A DNA stretch of 64,000 nt from Treponema sp. CETP13 (GTDB taxonomy: Bacteria > Spirochaetota > Spirochaetia > Treponematales > Treponemataceae): NCBI GenBank assembly GCA_001885315.1, contig MLPZ01000009.1, positions 1 to 64,000 on the forward strand, read 5' to 3'. A program made the translations under genes and the position numbers. Below the pieces are notes generated by a model. The model searched no databases. It was not told the origin of the DNA and saw nothing but the letters and a program-made list of their open reading frames with translations. Each line of letters starts with the position of its first letter. Position 1 is the stretch's first letter. Below are positions 54,083 to 63,052 of the stretch, one piece after another.

Positions 54083-55187
54083 AAAAAAATCTCCTGCAGG
54101 TAAAATACTAGGCTCTATTGTTGCTCTAATTATTATTTTTTTTGGAGTAGGATCTCTAATGTATTTTACTAAAAATTTTCCAGAGTTTAACAATAAAATT
54201 GATTTAATTTTTACTACGATTAATAATGATTTATCAAATTCGAATAACATATCTAAGAATCATGAAATTATACCAATTGAAAAAGATACAAAATTAATTT
54301 TACCTTCTATTTTTACACAACAGCCTGTTTTTTCTGGGCTTTTATTGGGGGAGGTTGATTTTACATCTGATGAAAGTATTACTGCAAATAAAAATGCTCA
54401 AGAAGAATGGAAAATACGTAATTTCGAGTACGTTTCTGATTATGTACAAGTTACAAATATTAGCCAAGGAGAAGATTGTTTTATATTTATCGATTCTGAA
54501 CCGGCTCTCGTTTGCATAGAAAAACAAACTGGTGAAGTTAAAAGAACTGTTTGTCCTGTGTTCCCGGGTACTAAGGGGTGGTTAAAGGATACTGATTATG
54601 TATTTGTAGGAAGAGATTCGTTGCAGTATGTATTTTCTTTTGATGCGATAAATTCAAAACTGGATACTGTAGCAACAACCGAAAAAAATATTTCTATAAA
54701 TGAAGAAAAACCTCTTTCGTTTTATCTTGAAAAAATTGCATTGGATAAAAAATCTGAAGTGGCTGTTTTAGATGGTTTAAGAAATTGGGCCTCTTATGAT
54801 GAGAATGCATCTTTACCAACTTTACAATTTATTGATGCCACAAAAATTGATACTTTATATCCTATAAAATCGAATGATATTCAGTATGATTTGAAAACTC
54901 CGTCTTTATTTGTCTTTTCTCCTCTTAAACAAGGTTTATATAAAATAGGCTTATCCGATGATGCTGGTACTTGGTTACGTACACGTGCGTATGTTGCTAT
55001 TTATACAAAGGGAGAACTTTCTTTGGTAAGTCTTGATTATGATAGTGATCGACCTCAGGTGCAATTACAACTTTCAAATAATCAATTGTATTACATTGCT
55101 GCAGGAAATTTTTCAGAAAGAGAGAGCCTTATTAATTCTCAGGAAGATCGCCCTCAATTATTTTTAAAGATAATGGCTGTTCAATAA
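54066..55187 (+). CDS. Membrane-anchored beta-rich protein, function unknown
   Basis: 373 residues. A Lys-rich N-terminus (MPKKTKKKSP) leads into one membrane helix (about 13-34), so the bulk faces the periplasm. The rest is beta-rich with repeated hydrophobic strands such as DCFIFIDSEPALVCIEK and DYVFVGRDSLQYVFSFD that could form a propeller or a sandwich. No motif is recognised. It overlaps the previous gene by 17 nt, and its stop overlaps the rnhB start by 1 nt, making a four-gene chain. Confidence 0.65.
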   Translation: MPKKTKKKSPAGKILGSIVALIIIFFGVGSLMYFTKNFPEFNNKIDLIFTTINNDLSNSNNISKNHEIIPIEKDTKLILPSIFTQQPVFSGLLLGEVDFTSDESITANKNAQEEWKIRNFEYVSDYVQVTNISQGEDCFIFIDSEPALVCIEKQTGEVKRTVCPVFPGTKGWLKDTDYVFVGRDSLQYVFSFDAINSKLDTVATTEKNISINEEKPLSFYLEKIALDKKSEVAVLDGLRNWASYDENASLPTLQFIDATKIDTLYPIKSNDIQYDLKTPSLFVFSPLKQGLYKIGLSDDAGTWLRTRAYVAIYTKGELSLVSLDYDSDRPQVQLQLSNNQLYYIAAGNFSERESLINSQEDRPQLFLKIMAVQ

Positions 55188-55762
55188 TGCTAATATGTGG
55201 GACGGATGAAGCAGGTCGAGGCCCCCTTGCAGGACCAGTAACAGCAGGAGCTGTAATTTTACCAGATGACTTTCCAATTGAAATATTAAATGATTCTAAA
55301 AAGTTAAACGAAAAAAAACGGAATTTTGCTGCAACTGTGATAAAAGAAAAAGCACTTGGTTGGGGAGTTGTTAATATAAGTCAAGAAATTATAGATGATA
55401 TTAACATTTTACAAGCCAGTCTTTTGGCAATGAAACTTTCTTGCGAAAAAGCAATGGCGATGATTGATGAAAATGAAGATCTGTCTGGTGAACCCATCCA
55501 TGTAATTGCTGATGGTAATAAAGTTCCAGATGTAAATTGTGATGTAGAAGCTTTAGTTAAGGCAGATTCAACAATACCAGCTGTCATGGCGGCAAGTATT
55601 CTTGCAAAAACAGAACGAGATGCTCTTATGGTTCAATATGATAAGCTTTATCCAGAGTATGGGTATGCTCAACATAAAGGGTATCCTACAAAGGCTCATC
55701 GTGAAATATGCAAAAAAATAGGTCCTTCGCCTATTCAGCGCAAGACCTTTTCTTATAAATAG
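55187..55762 (+). CDS. rnhB: Ribonuclease HII
   Basis: RNase HII removes ribonucleotides from DNA. The catalytic start GTDEAGRGPLAGPV holds the Asp-Glu pair; later acids lie in HVIADGN (Asp) and KADSTIPAVMAASILAKTERD. The C-terminal motif YGYAQHKGYPTKAH is typical. The length of 191 residues is normal. It ends the chain of exported-protein genes and converges on the PUR-domain gene with a 4-nt gap. Confidence 0.95.
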   Translation: MLICGTDEAGRGPLAGPVTAGAVILPDDFPIEILNDSKKLNEKKRNFAATVIKEKALGWGVVNISQEIIDDINILQASLLAMKLSCEKAMAMIDENEDLSGEPIHVIADGNKVPDVNCDVEALVKADSTIPAVMAASILAKTERDALMVQYDKLYPEYGYAQHKGYPTKAHREICKKIGPSPIQRKTFSYK

Positions 55763-55766
55763 TTAT

Positions 55767-56138
55767 TTATTTTTCAGCTTTTCTTTTAGAAACAATGTGA
55801 ATCTTTCCAGTCCGTTTAATACCGTCCGGTTTACGTTCATTATCATTTTTTTTGGCATAGATACGTTTTTTTTCGGCTTTTTTTGCAGCACGAGCGGCAG
55901 AACGGGCTTTTGATGTTTTACCAATAAAATCCAAAGACGATTCAAGTCCTTTTAAAAATTTTTGAATATCATCATCAAAAACAACAATATCTCGTCGCTC
56001 AAAGACTTCACCGTTTTTACTCTTGCTTTCTACAATTTGCAAAAATATATCACCAGTACGATTTTCTTTTACATTAAAGAAATAAGATCGATTGTTCATT
56101 ACAACTTGTTGTGTGTATAATTCTCCACGAATAGCCAT
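55767..56138 (-). CDS. PUR-alpha-like (DUF3276) nucleic-acid-binding protein
   Basis: The first 75 residues match bacterial PUR-domain proteins, including BpuR of Borrelia: GELYTQQVVMNNRSYFFNVKENRTGDIFLQIVESKSK followed by FERRDIVVFDDDIQKFLKGLESSLDFI. These bind single-stranded DNA or RNA and can act as regulators. A very basic tail of about 45 residues (KSKARSAARAAKKAEKKR...) is extra and may strengthen binding. AGAGGT precedes the ATG. The 129 bp upstream, shared with the end of the phosphohexomutase gene, would hold its promoter. Confidence 0.88.
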   Translation of the reverse strand: MAIRGELYTQQVVMNNRSYFFNVKENRTGDIFLQIVESKSKNGEVFERRDIVVFDDDIQKFLKGLESSLDFIGKTSKARSAARAAKKAEKKRIYAKKNDNERKPDGIKRTGKIHIVSKRKAEK

Positions 56139-56267
56139 TAGTTATTACCTCTTAGAGGGGAAAACACCGATGAACATTGCATACTGGCCCTTCCCTAGAT
56201 TGTGTTTTGACTTTAACATTAATATATAGTTTACGCAAGATGTATTAAAGGAGTTAGTTTTTATCCT

Positions 56268-58151
56268 TTAAATATCTGCTTTTTCGAGCATTTCTGTCTC
56301 CCAAGCTAGCAACTCTTTTTCTATCTTGCTTGTATCTTTATTTGCATTTTTTTTAACATCACAAAGTATGCGAAAAACAGGTTCTGTTCCGGATCCTCTC
56401 ATCCACATAAATGCAATTGGAAGACCTGCTTTATCGTTAAAAATAATTTTGAGTCCACCTTTTCCAGAAACACTAAAATCTGTACTATTTTCTAGAACCT
56501 GAGTGCCATTTGAAGTCATTGCAGTATATGTATAAAATCCATACTTATTTGCAATTTCAGTTTTTTTACGTGACCATTCGTTTTCAAAAACTTTTTGGAA
56601 ATTTGATTTAAGTGTAGAGTGATTGGTTGTTTTTATGTGTAATATAGCTCTTTTTTCTGAAACACCAGTTGTGATATATTTTGGTAATGTCTCTATTATA
56701 TCAGTAAGTGTGAAATCGTCTTTATAAGAAGATTCTTGATTACTTTTTTTGCACCATAAATGAAAAAGTCCTTTTTTAAATGGTTTATCAGTGTTTTTTG
56801 CTGTATCTCGAATGCAGAGTAATTTAATAAGTGCAAAGAGTGTGTTGATTGGATCTCTTACTGCGGCCGGATGAGTTATATTGCCACCATTGGAGCCTTC
56901 TCCTAAGATGCGCACTTCATAACCTTCTTTTCGAAGTTCTCGTGCACGATTTACAACATTGGCTTCTCCTACTTCTGCCCGTCCTACATAGGTATTAAAT
57001 GCCTTTGCGATTTCATCGATTCTCATGCTTGTAGGTCCATTTACTGCAATAGCCAATTTGGGTGAATTTATTTTTGTTGTATTAGTGACAGAGCTTTTTT
57101 TGTTCTCGAACTTCCACGTGCTATATGCGAGTTCGGCTAAAACTGAAAGTGCAAATACTTCTTGAGCTTTTAAAACCTTTGCTGTTTTTGTTTTAGAGTC
57201 CCAATAGACTACATTCCCTCGATCGCCATCGCAGTCAGGCATATAACCAAGAATTGCATCTGATTTTCCTTGCTTTTGTAAAAGATTCATGTGAGCAGCA
57301 CAATGGACAAGGTTTTCTGGTTCAGGAATAATGGCATGAACAATTTTGCCCGCAATATTATTAATTGGATAAAAGTTTAGGCCTTGTTGTTCAAAAAAAG
57401 TCTCATCAATACTAAGCGTTCGAGCACTTCCGTTTAGGTCTGCGACAATACCAAACTTAAATTTTTTAATTCCATTAGCAATTGGTTCAAAAGCCTTTAT
57501 TTGTTTATTTTTTGTTGTTTCACCTGTGATTACTTGCATAGTAAAATCACGATATGATTGGAGAGCTTCCTCTTTTAGTATTTTTTGCTTTGCATATATT
57601 GCTGCTATATCAGCTTTGTTGTCATCCATTAATGATTTAGCTACTGTTTCTGGATGATCTATGTTGCAAAGGGTTCTAAAATGATGAGCAAGTTTAGAAG
57701 CAACTTGTCCTGGAATTACTCCTCCGTCATTTAGACCAAATTTAATCCCATTATGACCTATAGGATTGTGGCTTGCAGATATATAAACAAATCCATCTAT
57801 AGAGCGAGCATAAGTCATAATTTCTGGAGCAGCACATACTCCTGTAAAATGAACTTGAATTCCTTCATTTAATAAAACTTTGAGAATGCAATCTGCAATT
57901 GCTGGTCCTGTAGGTCGAGTATCCATACCAACAGCAATAATAGGAGGATGGTTAGTCTGTACGGAAAGATTGTCAATTTTATTATTTATATAATCAGCAA
58001 ATGTTTTTCCTATAAAAGCCGAAATTGCAGTTTTTTCTAGACCTATTTCTGGTTTAGGGTTGTTTTCATCTCCATCTTGAACAAAAATCATTCGCCAACC
58101 AGAAGCAGAAAGGATCATTGAGTTTAAATATTCGTTAAAAAGATTTTCCAT
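56268..58151 (-). CDS. Phosphoglucomutase/phosphomannomutase family enzyme
   Basis: An alpha-D-phosphohexomutase moving phosphate between C1 and C6 of hexoses. The phosphoserine loop is ISASHNP (Ser127), the metal loop is DCDGDRG (Asp306, Asp308, Asp310), the sugar-binding GEGSNGG is at about 420, and the phosphate-binding RGSGTEPVFR is near the C-terminus. At 627 residues it is longer than the usual 450-570, with inserts in domains 2 and 3. Glucose and mannose specificity cannot be told apart. It would link galactose and glucan use with sugar-nucleotide synthesis. Confidence 0.9.
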   Translation of the reverse strand: MENLFNEYLNSMILSASGWRMIFVQDGDENNPKPEIGLEKTAISAFIGKTFADYINNKIDNLSVQTNHPPIIAVGMDTRPTGPAIADCILKVLLNEGIQVHFTGVCAAPEIMTYARSIDGFVYISASHNPIGHNGIKFGLNDGGVIPGQVASKLAHHFRTLCNIDHPETVAKSLMDDNKADIAAIYAKQKILKEEALQSYRDFTMQVITGETTKNKQIKAFEPIANGIKKFKFGIVADLNGSARTLSIDETFFEQQGLNFYPINNIAGKIVHAIIPEPENLVHCAAHMNLLQKQGKSDAILGYMPDCDGDRGNVVYWDSKTKTAKVLKAQEVFALSVLAELAYSTWKFENKKSSVTNTTKINSPKLAIAVNGPTSMRIDEIAKAFNTYVGRAEVGEANVVNRARELRKEGYEVRILGEGSNGGNITHPAAVRDPINTLFALIKLLCIRDTAKNTDKPFKKGLFHLWCKKSNQESSYKDDFTLTDIIETLPKYITTGVSEKRAILHIKTTNHSTLKSNFQKVFENEWSRKKTEIANKYGFYTYTAMTSNGTQVLENSTDFSVSGKGGLKIIFNDKAGLPIAFMWMRGSGTEPVFRILCDVKKNANKDTSKIEKELLAWETEMLEKADI

Positions 58152-58231
58152 TCGACTAGTTTAATACAAATATCAATATTATGCTATTTTTTTTACATGA
58201 AAAAAAAACCAAAAGTTGTTATATTAAGAAC

Positions 58232-59452
58232 ATGAATATAGAAAAGATACCTGTTAATCAACCTCAAAACGGAGATACTTGTCTTGTTGGGCTTTCTGGT
58301 GGGGTAGACTCTAGTCTTACAGCTATTTTGCTTAAAGAGCGTGGCTGTAAAGTTATTTGTGTAACGATGAGTGTATGGAAAAACGATTTACCTCTTGAAT
58401 CTTCAAAAACTGGAATTCGTACTTCTTGTTATGGACCAGATGAGCATATAGATATAGAACAATGTGAAATATTTTGCAAAGAACAAGGGTTTGAATATCA
58501 TGTTATAGATTGTGGTTCTACATATAAAGAGCATGTGCTTGAATATTACAAAAGCACATATCGTAAAGGCTTAACTCCTAATCCTTGCATTATGTGTAAT
58601 CCCTATGTAAAATTTGGGGCCCTTTTAGAGGGTGCTGATAAAATGGGTCTTTCATATGATTATTTTTGTACTGGGCATTATGCCGCTCTTGTTAGACCCA
58701 AAAAACCTTTAAATGAAGTTTATGAAAGTATGGAGAGTGTACAAAATGATACTAGAAAGGCTTTTTCTTCAAATATTTCTGATTCGGTTTACTTGCACCC
58801 AGTAATGATAGATGGCGCTTTTGATAAAACGAAAGATCAAGGATACTTTTTATACCGAGTCCCTTCAAAGATCTTCGAGAAAGTTAGATTTCCTTTATCT
58901 GCAATGAAAAAAACAGAAGTTGTTGCGATGGCAAAAGCACATAATTTAGTAAGCGCAGATCGTACTGAAAGTCAAGATTTTATTCCTTCTGAGTATTTAG
59001 ATGTACTGTTTTCTGATAAACCCTCTGTTCCAGGTGATATAGTGGAATTTGGAACCGGAAAAAAATTAGGAGAACATCGAGGTATTGAGCATTACACAAT
59101 TGGACAACGAAAAGGTCTTGGTATAGCTATGAATCATCCGGTATATGTGCAAGCTTTGGATGCTGAAAAAAATCAAGTTGTTCTTGGTGAAAATGATGAC
59201 TTGTTACAAGATTCTATTACTATTGCTGATTGTGTCTGGGCTGGAAATTACGTACCACAAAAGCCATTTAAAGCGTATGTAAAAATACGATTTGCAAGCA
59301 AACCTGCTATGGCCGTGATAACTCCAATTTGTTTAGGCGAAGATGCAAGCTATACTATCCAATTTGAAAAACCTGTGCGTGCGGTTGCTCCTGGGCAATC
59401 TGCTGTTATTTATATGGATTCAATGATTCTTGGTGGAGGAATTATACAATAG
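58232..59452 (+). CDS. mnmA: tRNA 2-thiouridine synthase MnmA, atypical active site
   Basis: MnmA thiolates U34 of Lys, Glu and Gln tRNAs. The PP-loop GLSGGVDSS, CTGHYA, YFLYRVP, HYTIGQRKGLGI and the C-terminal PGQSAVIYMD...LGGGII are normal. Two active-site positions differ. The usual NPDxxCN reads NPCIMCN, so Cys119 and Cys122 form a CxxC, and the usual SQDxCFI reads SQDFIP (247-252), lacking the second Cys that forms the persulfide. A [4Fe-4S]-dependent mechanism like that of CxxC thiolases is possible. The ATG at 58232 gives 406 residues. TATATT ends 6 nt before it. iscS follows after 21 nt. Confidence 0.88.
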   Translation: MNIEKIPVNQPQNGDTCLVGLSGGVDSSLTAILLKERGCKVICVTMSVWKNDLPLESSKTGIRTSCYGPDEHIDIEQCEIFCKEQGFEYHVIDCGSTYKEHVLEYYKSTYRKGLTPNPCIMCNPYVKFGALLEGADKMGLSYDYFCTGHYAALVRPKKPLNEVYESMESVQNDTRKAFSSNISDSVYLHPVMIDGAFDKTKDQGYFLYRVPSKIFEKVRFPLSAMKKTEVVAMAKAHNLVSADRTESQDFIPSEYLDVLFSDKPSVPGDIVEFGTGKKLGEHRGIEHYTIGQRKGLGIAMNHPVYVQALDAEKNQVVLGENDDLLQDSITIADCVWAGNYVPQKPFKAYVKIRFASKPAMAVITPICLGEDASYTIQFEKPVRAVAPGQSAVIYMDSMILGGGIIQ

Positions 59453-59473
59453 ACTGGGGGATTCTAAAAAAGT

Positions 59474-60649
59474 ATGAAACGAATATATATGGATTACAAT
59501 GCAACGACACCTCTTGCACAAGAAGTCAAAGAAAGTTTTATAAAAGCTCTTGATGTATATGCAAATGGAAGTAGTTTGTATGAAGATGGACGTTTTGGCA
59601 ACAAAATGATTCAAACAGCACGGCAAAATGTTGCTACGCTAATAGGGGCTCATTCTTCAAATGAGATTATTTTTACTAGTGGTGGCTCCGAATCTGATAA
59701 TACCGTATTTAATACAATGATTTCGGAAAGTAAAAAACGTGGGCGTAATGTTATTGTAACAACAGCTATAGAGCATCCTGCTATTATGAACTCTGCTTCC
59801 TTTTTAAAAGAGGCAGGGCTTGATGTCATCTATTTGCCCGTAGATGCAGAAGGTTTTGTTGACAGTAAAGCTTTTGAGTCAGCAATGCAGCAAAAACCGC
59901 TTTTGGTTGCAATTATGGCGGCTAATAACGAAATTGGCACAATTATGGATATTAAAAATTTGTGCAAAAAAGCGCATGAAGCCGGGGCACTTTTTCATAC
60001 AGATGCAGTTCAAGCTGTCGGCAAAATTCCGTTTAATGTAACAGACTTAGATGTTGATTATGCTGCTTTTTCGGCTCATAAAATATATGGACCAAAAGGG
60101 GTAGGAGCTTTGTACGTAAAAAAAAGTTCTCCAATTGTTCCTTTGATTAGAGGGGGTGAGCAAGAACATAATTTGCGGGCAGGAACCTATAATGTTCCAG
60201 GAATTGCAGCTTTTGGGAAAGCTGCAGAACTTGCTCAAGGTGATGTAAAAGTGTACGACACTCAGGTCAGAGCTCTTAGAGACCGATTAAGAGATGGGCT
60301 ATGGAATACAATACCAAATATTACATTAAATGGGCCTATAAAAGCCGGTATAGATGATAAACGAGCTTTACCAAATACACTCAATGTATCTTTTCCGGGA
60401 GCTGAAGGTGAGTCAATTTTACTTTATTTAGATTTACTCGGTGTCGATGTTTCTACAGGTTCGGCCTGTGCTTCAGCAAGCTTAGATGCATCTCCTGTTT
60501 TAACGGCTATAGGGCTAGGGCCGGAGCTTGCACATAGTTCTATTAGATTTAGTTTGGGCAAATCTAGTACAAAAGACGATGTTGACTATGTACTCGAAAA
60601 ACTGCCACCTGTTATCCATAAACTACGAAAAATGTCAACGATAGAATAG
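59474..60649 (+). CDS. iscS: Cysteine desulfurase (NifS/IscS)
   Basis: A pyridoxal-phosphate enzyme releasing sulfur from cysteine. MDYNATTPL opens the protein, the PLP Lys is Lys203 in SAHKIYGPKG, and the sulfur-carrying Cys is Cys332 in STGSACASASLDASPVL. The short loop around that Cys favours the NifS/IscS group I. The length of 391 residues is normal. It follows mnmA closely, so it is probably the sulfur donor for tRNA thiolation and for Fe-S assembly. No iscU is adjacent. Confidence 0.94.
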   Translation: MKRIYMDYNATTPLAQEVKESFIKALDVYANGSSLYEDGRFGNKMIQTARQNVATLIGAHSSNEIIFTSGGSESDNTVFNTMISESKKRGRNVIVTTAIEHPAIMNSASFLKEAGLDVIYLPVDAEGFVDSKAFESAMQQKPLLVAIMAANNEIGTIMDIKNLCKKAHEAGALFHTDAVQAVGKIPFNVTDLDVDYAAFSAHKIYGPKGVGALYVKKSSPIVPLIRGGEQEHNLRAGTYNVPGIAAFGKAAELAQGDVKVYDTQVRALRDRLRDGLWNTIPNITLNGPIKAGIDDKRALPNTLNVSFPGAEGESILLYLDLLGVDVSTGSACASASLDASPVLTAIGLGPELAHSSIRFSLGKSSTKDDVDYVLEKLPPVIHKLRKMSTIE

Positions 60650-60713
60650 GTGTATTTATATAATTTCTGAATCTTTTTTTATTTTTAAAGCTTTTTTACA
60701 CAAAATGTAAATA

Positions 60714-60742
60714 TTGACAATATCAGATATAATTGATATAAA
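60714..60742 (+). promoter_or_regulatory. Promoter of the SHOCT-domain gene
   Basis: TTGACA (60714-60719) is followed after 17 bp by TATAAA (60737-60742). An AAGAGG ribosome binding site lies further down, before the ATG. Confidence 0.65.
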
Positions 60743-60778
60743 TCAGCAACGTTTCAATATCATCAAACAAGAGGTTTT

Positions 60779-61552
60779 ATGAAGAAAAAAGTGTTCAGAA
60801 AATCAATATTGGTATATCCATTTGTTATATTTCTTGTATTAGTACTGGGTGGATTAGTTCTCATGATAGTAGAAGAAAACAATGTGGATGCATCACAGCA
60901 AAGTGACAATATCAATGAGATTATTGCAGAATACGGGCCAGATGGTCTTCCACAAATTTCGGAAGAACTTTCTAGTGATTTACCAAGTTATTTAGTCTTG
61001 GCTGGAACTTTTTTTGCTGTTTTTCTTGCTAGTCTTAGTATTTTCTCGTACAAATGGACAATTACAGAAAATGGTATTGAAATGAAACATGGTATTTTCC
61101 CTTGGTTCAAACACTATGGATTTTGTAGATATTCAGATATTTATAATGTTTACTTTTATAAACCGAATTTAAGTTTTTTTGGATGGTTATTCCGTTATGG
61201 TACAATTGCTTTTTCTACTACGGCAGGAACTACTCAAGAGTATAGTGAAAAAATGATGTGTTTTCCTAATCGTTTTGTTTCAGAAGCAACAACTGCATTA
61301 ATGAATTTTCGTTCAGGGAACGCAAGTAAAGCTAAACCAACAAATACTTCAACTTCTACTAAGAAAACCACTGCGACTAAAAATAAAACATCTACAACTG
61401 CAAAAAAAGCAAAAACTGCTACAACTTCAAAAAAGAAATCAAATAAAGATTCTGATATACTTAATCAATTGGAAAAGCTTGCACAATTACAAAAATCAGG
61501 CGCAATAGATGAGGATGAATTTAAAAAATTAAAAAAGAAATTAATAAAATAG
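60779..61552 (+). CDS. Membrane protein with PH-like and SHOCT domains
   Basis: 257 residues. Two membrane helices (about 10-30 and 70-90) enclose an acidic periplasmic loop. A bacterial PH-like region follows (SYKWTITENGIEMKHGIFPWFKHYGFCRYSDIYNVYFYKPN...), then a low-complexity Lys/Thr/Ser/Ala linker (about 183-220). A C-terminal SHOCT motif closes the protein (ILNQLEKLAQLQKSGAIDEDEFKKLKKKLI). SHOCT ends are oligomerisation or docking motifs of unknown detail. The gene is alone, with its own promoter, next to the integron region. Confidence 0.75.
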   Translation: MKKKVFRKSILVYPFVIFLVLVLGGLVLMIVEENNVDASQQSDNINEIIAEYGPDGLPQISEELSSDLPSYLVLAGTFFAVFLASLSIFSYKWTITENGIEMKHGIFPWFKHYGFCRYSDIYNVYFYKPNLSFFGWLFRYGTIAFSTTAGTTQEYSEKMMCFPNRFVSEATTALMNFRSGNASKAKPTNTSTSTKKTTATKNKTSTTAKKAKTATTSKKKSNKDSDILNQLEKLAQLQKSGAIDEDEFKKLKKKLIK

Positions 61553-61796
61553 GCTTTTTTGACCAAGTTTTCTTATGTAGTTGCTAATTCTTCGACAACA
61601 ATTGCAGGTACTAAATTGGTTGCAAAAATATCTGATTTCATTAGATTGAATCCAAGTATCGCGTGAGGGGATAATTCACCTTAATTTAATAGATTTTTGT
61701 CACAAATCACTTTTTGTTAGCCAGTCTAGATATTTTATAATAGTTTCCATTATTTGTTGGGTTATTTTTGCCTAAGACTAAAATTATATAGCAAGA
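61553..61796. other. Intergenic stretch ahead of the integrase, possible gene debris
   Basis: No complete gene is seen. On the minus strand 61573-61680 is an open run of 35 codons ending in TAA and bounded upstream by a stop. It reads like protein (GELSPHAILGFNLMKSDIF..., ending VVEELATT) and could be the C-terminal end of a lost gene. It has no start site of its own. The rest is AT-rich and unremarkable. Confidence 0.3.
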
Positions 61797-61824
61797 TTGA
61801 CGCCTAGATAAGTTGTGTTATAAT
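61797..61824 (+). promoter_or_regulatory. Promoter of the integrase gene
   Basis: TTGACG (61797-61802) and a perfect TATAAT (61819-61824) are 16 bp apart. The ATG of the original integrase frame follows after 7 nt, so the transcript would be leaderless. Confidence 0.65.
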
Positions 61825-61831
61825 TAAAGTA

Positions 61832-62811
61832 ATGAGATTAAATGTAAAAAATTATGACGGTGAAAATTTGTCAGTTAGTTTTGATTATAGCAAACCTGTA
61901 CTTCAAGTAATGAGGAACTTGCCTAGCCGACAATGTGGTTAAAATCTTTTGACAAATGCTTTTCTACTATACCAGCTCAGAAACTCTCACAAAAAGAGAT
62001 AAATCAGTTTCTAACAGAACTTGCTACTAAGCGAAATGTAAGTCCATCAACCCAAAATCAAGCGCTCGCAGCCTTGCTTTTTTATTTTAGATTCTTAAAA
62101 GGCGAAACTGCAACAAATCTTGATTCTGTAATCCGTGCTAAAAAGAAAATCCATATACCCGTTGTTTTTAGCAAAAATGAAGTACAGTCAATTTTTATGC
62201 ATCTAGAAGGTGCAAAACTACTCGTTGCAAGATTGTTATATGGAACAGGAATGCGATTAAACGAATGCTTATGCCTTAGAATTATAGATATAGATTTTGA
62301 TCGAAATGAGATTTTTATTCATAATGGTAAAGGTGGTAAAGATAGGCGCACCATGATTCCACGTGCATTAGTACAACCATTAAAAACACAAATTGATATT
62401 GTACAAAAAATTCATCAGCAAGATTTAGCTGATGGTTTTGGAGACGTAGAAATTTCTAATGCACTTAAACTAAAATATACCAATGCACCCAAAGAGCTAA
62501 AATGGCAATGGCTTTTTCCGCAAAAAAACCGTTGGAAGAATACTACGACAGGTGAGCAAGGGCGATATCATACGGATGCATCTATAATAGAGCGAGCTGT
62601 TCGCCGTGCAATCTTAAAAGCAGGAATCCAAAAAAATGCTTGTTGTCACACTTTTAGACATTCTTTTGCAACCCATCTACTCGAAAATGGCTACGACATT
62701 CGCACCATTCAAGAGCTTTTAGGGCATTCTGATGTAAAAACAACAATGATCTATACCCACGTCCTAAACAAAGGCCCCTGTGGTGTAAATAGCCCCTTAG
62801 ATATGTTGTAA
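61832..62811 (+). pseudogene. intI: Integron integrase (IntI-type tyrosine recombinase), internally deleted
   Basis: The catalytic half (from 61933) is a clear integron integrase: SPSTQNQALAALLFYFRFL, the first catalytic Arg in YGTGMRLNE, the Lys in GKGGKDRR, the IntI-specific patch LKWQWLFPQ, then CHTFRHSFATHLLE, ELLGHSD and the Tyr in MIYTHVL. The original start at 61832 reads about 36 codons (MRLNVKNYDGENLSVSF...NLPSRQCG) and then hits TAA. The catalytic frame begins in another phase near 61933, where the N-terminal core-binding part (roughly 60-70 residues) is missing. This is a deletion with frame change. The gene points toward the following DNA, as in treponeme reverse integrons. Confidence 0.85.
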
Positions 62812-63052
62812 TTTGAATATGGTTGTTGTTGTTGTTCTTTTGGGATGGAAAGCTTATTAGGGTCTGTATAAGATGATAAGCTTTTATGTTATTATGTTAT
62901 AATATTGGGAATTGTTGAAATAAGATGGCATCTTATACGGACAAGAATGCGGGGTTAAATAATTTAATCAGGAACTGATGAAGTTATGTTAGGTTGATGG
63001 CAAAGCCACTTCTTAATAAATTACTTTTTTCAAAGAAATATTGGAGGATTAA
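62812..63052. repeat. Palindromic spacer behind the integrase
   Basis: No gene is present. A 14-bp inverted repeat with one mismatch (62862-62875 and 62929-62942, GTCTGTATAAGATG and its near complement) encloses a smaller overlapping one (AAAGCTTAT 62849-62857 with ATAAGCTTT 62876-62884). Such imperfect palindromes of about 80 bp are typical of integron recombination sites, but no matching RYYYAAC/GTTRRRY core pair is found. Single GTTRRRY-like sequences occur at 62954 and 62988. Confidence 0.45.

Noticed and set aside
62940-63000. Calling a definite attC site from GTTAAAT or GTTAGGT
   Set aside because: No RYYYAAC partner with matching arms could be found at a suitable distance, so only a tentative note is kept.
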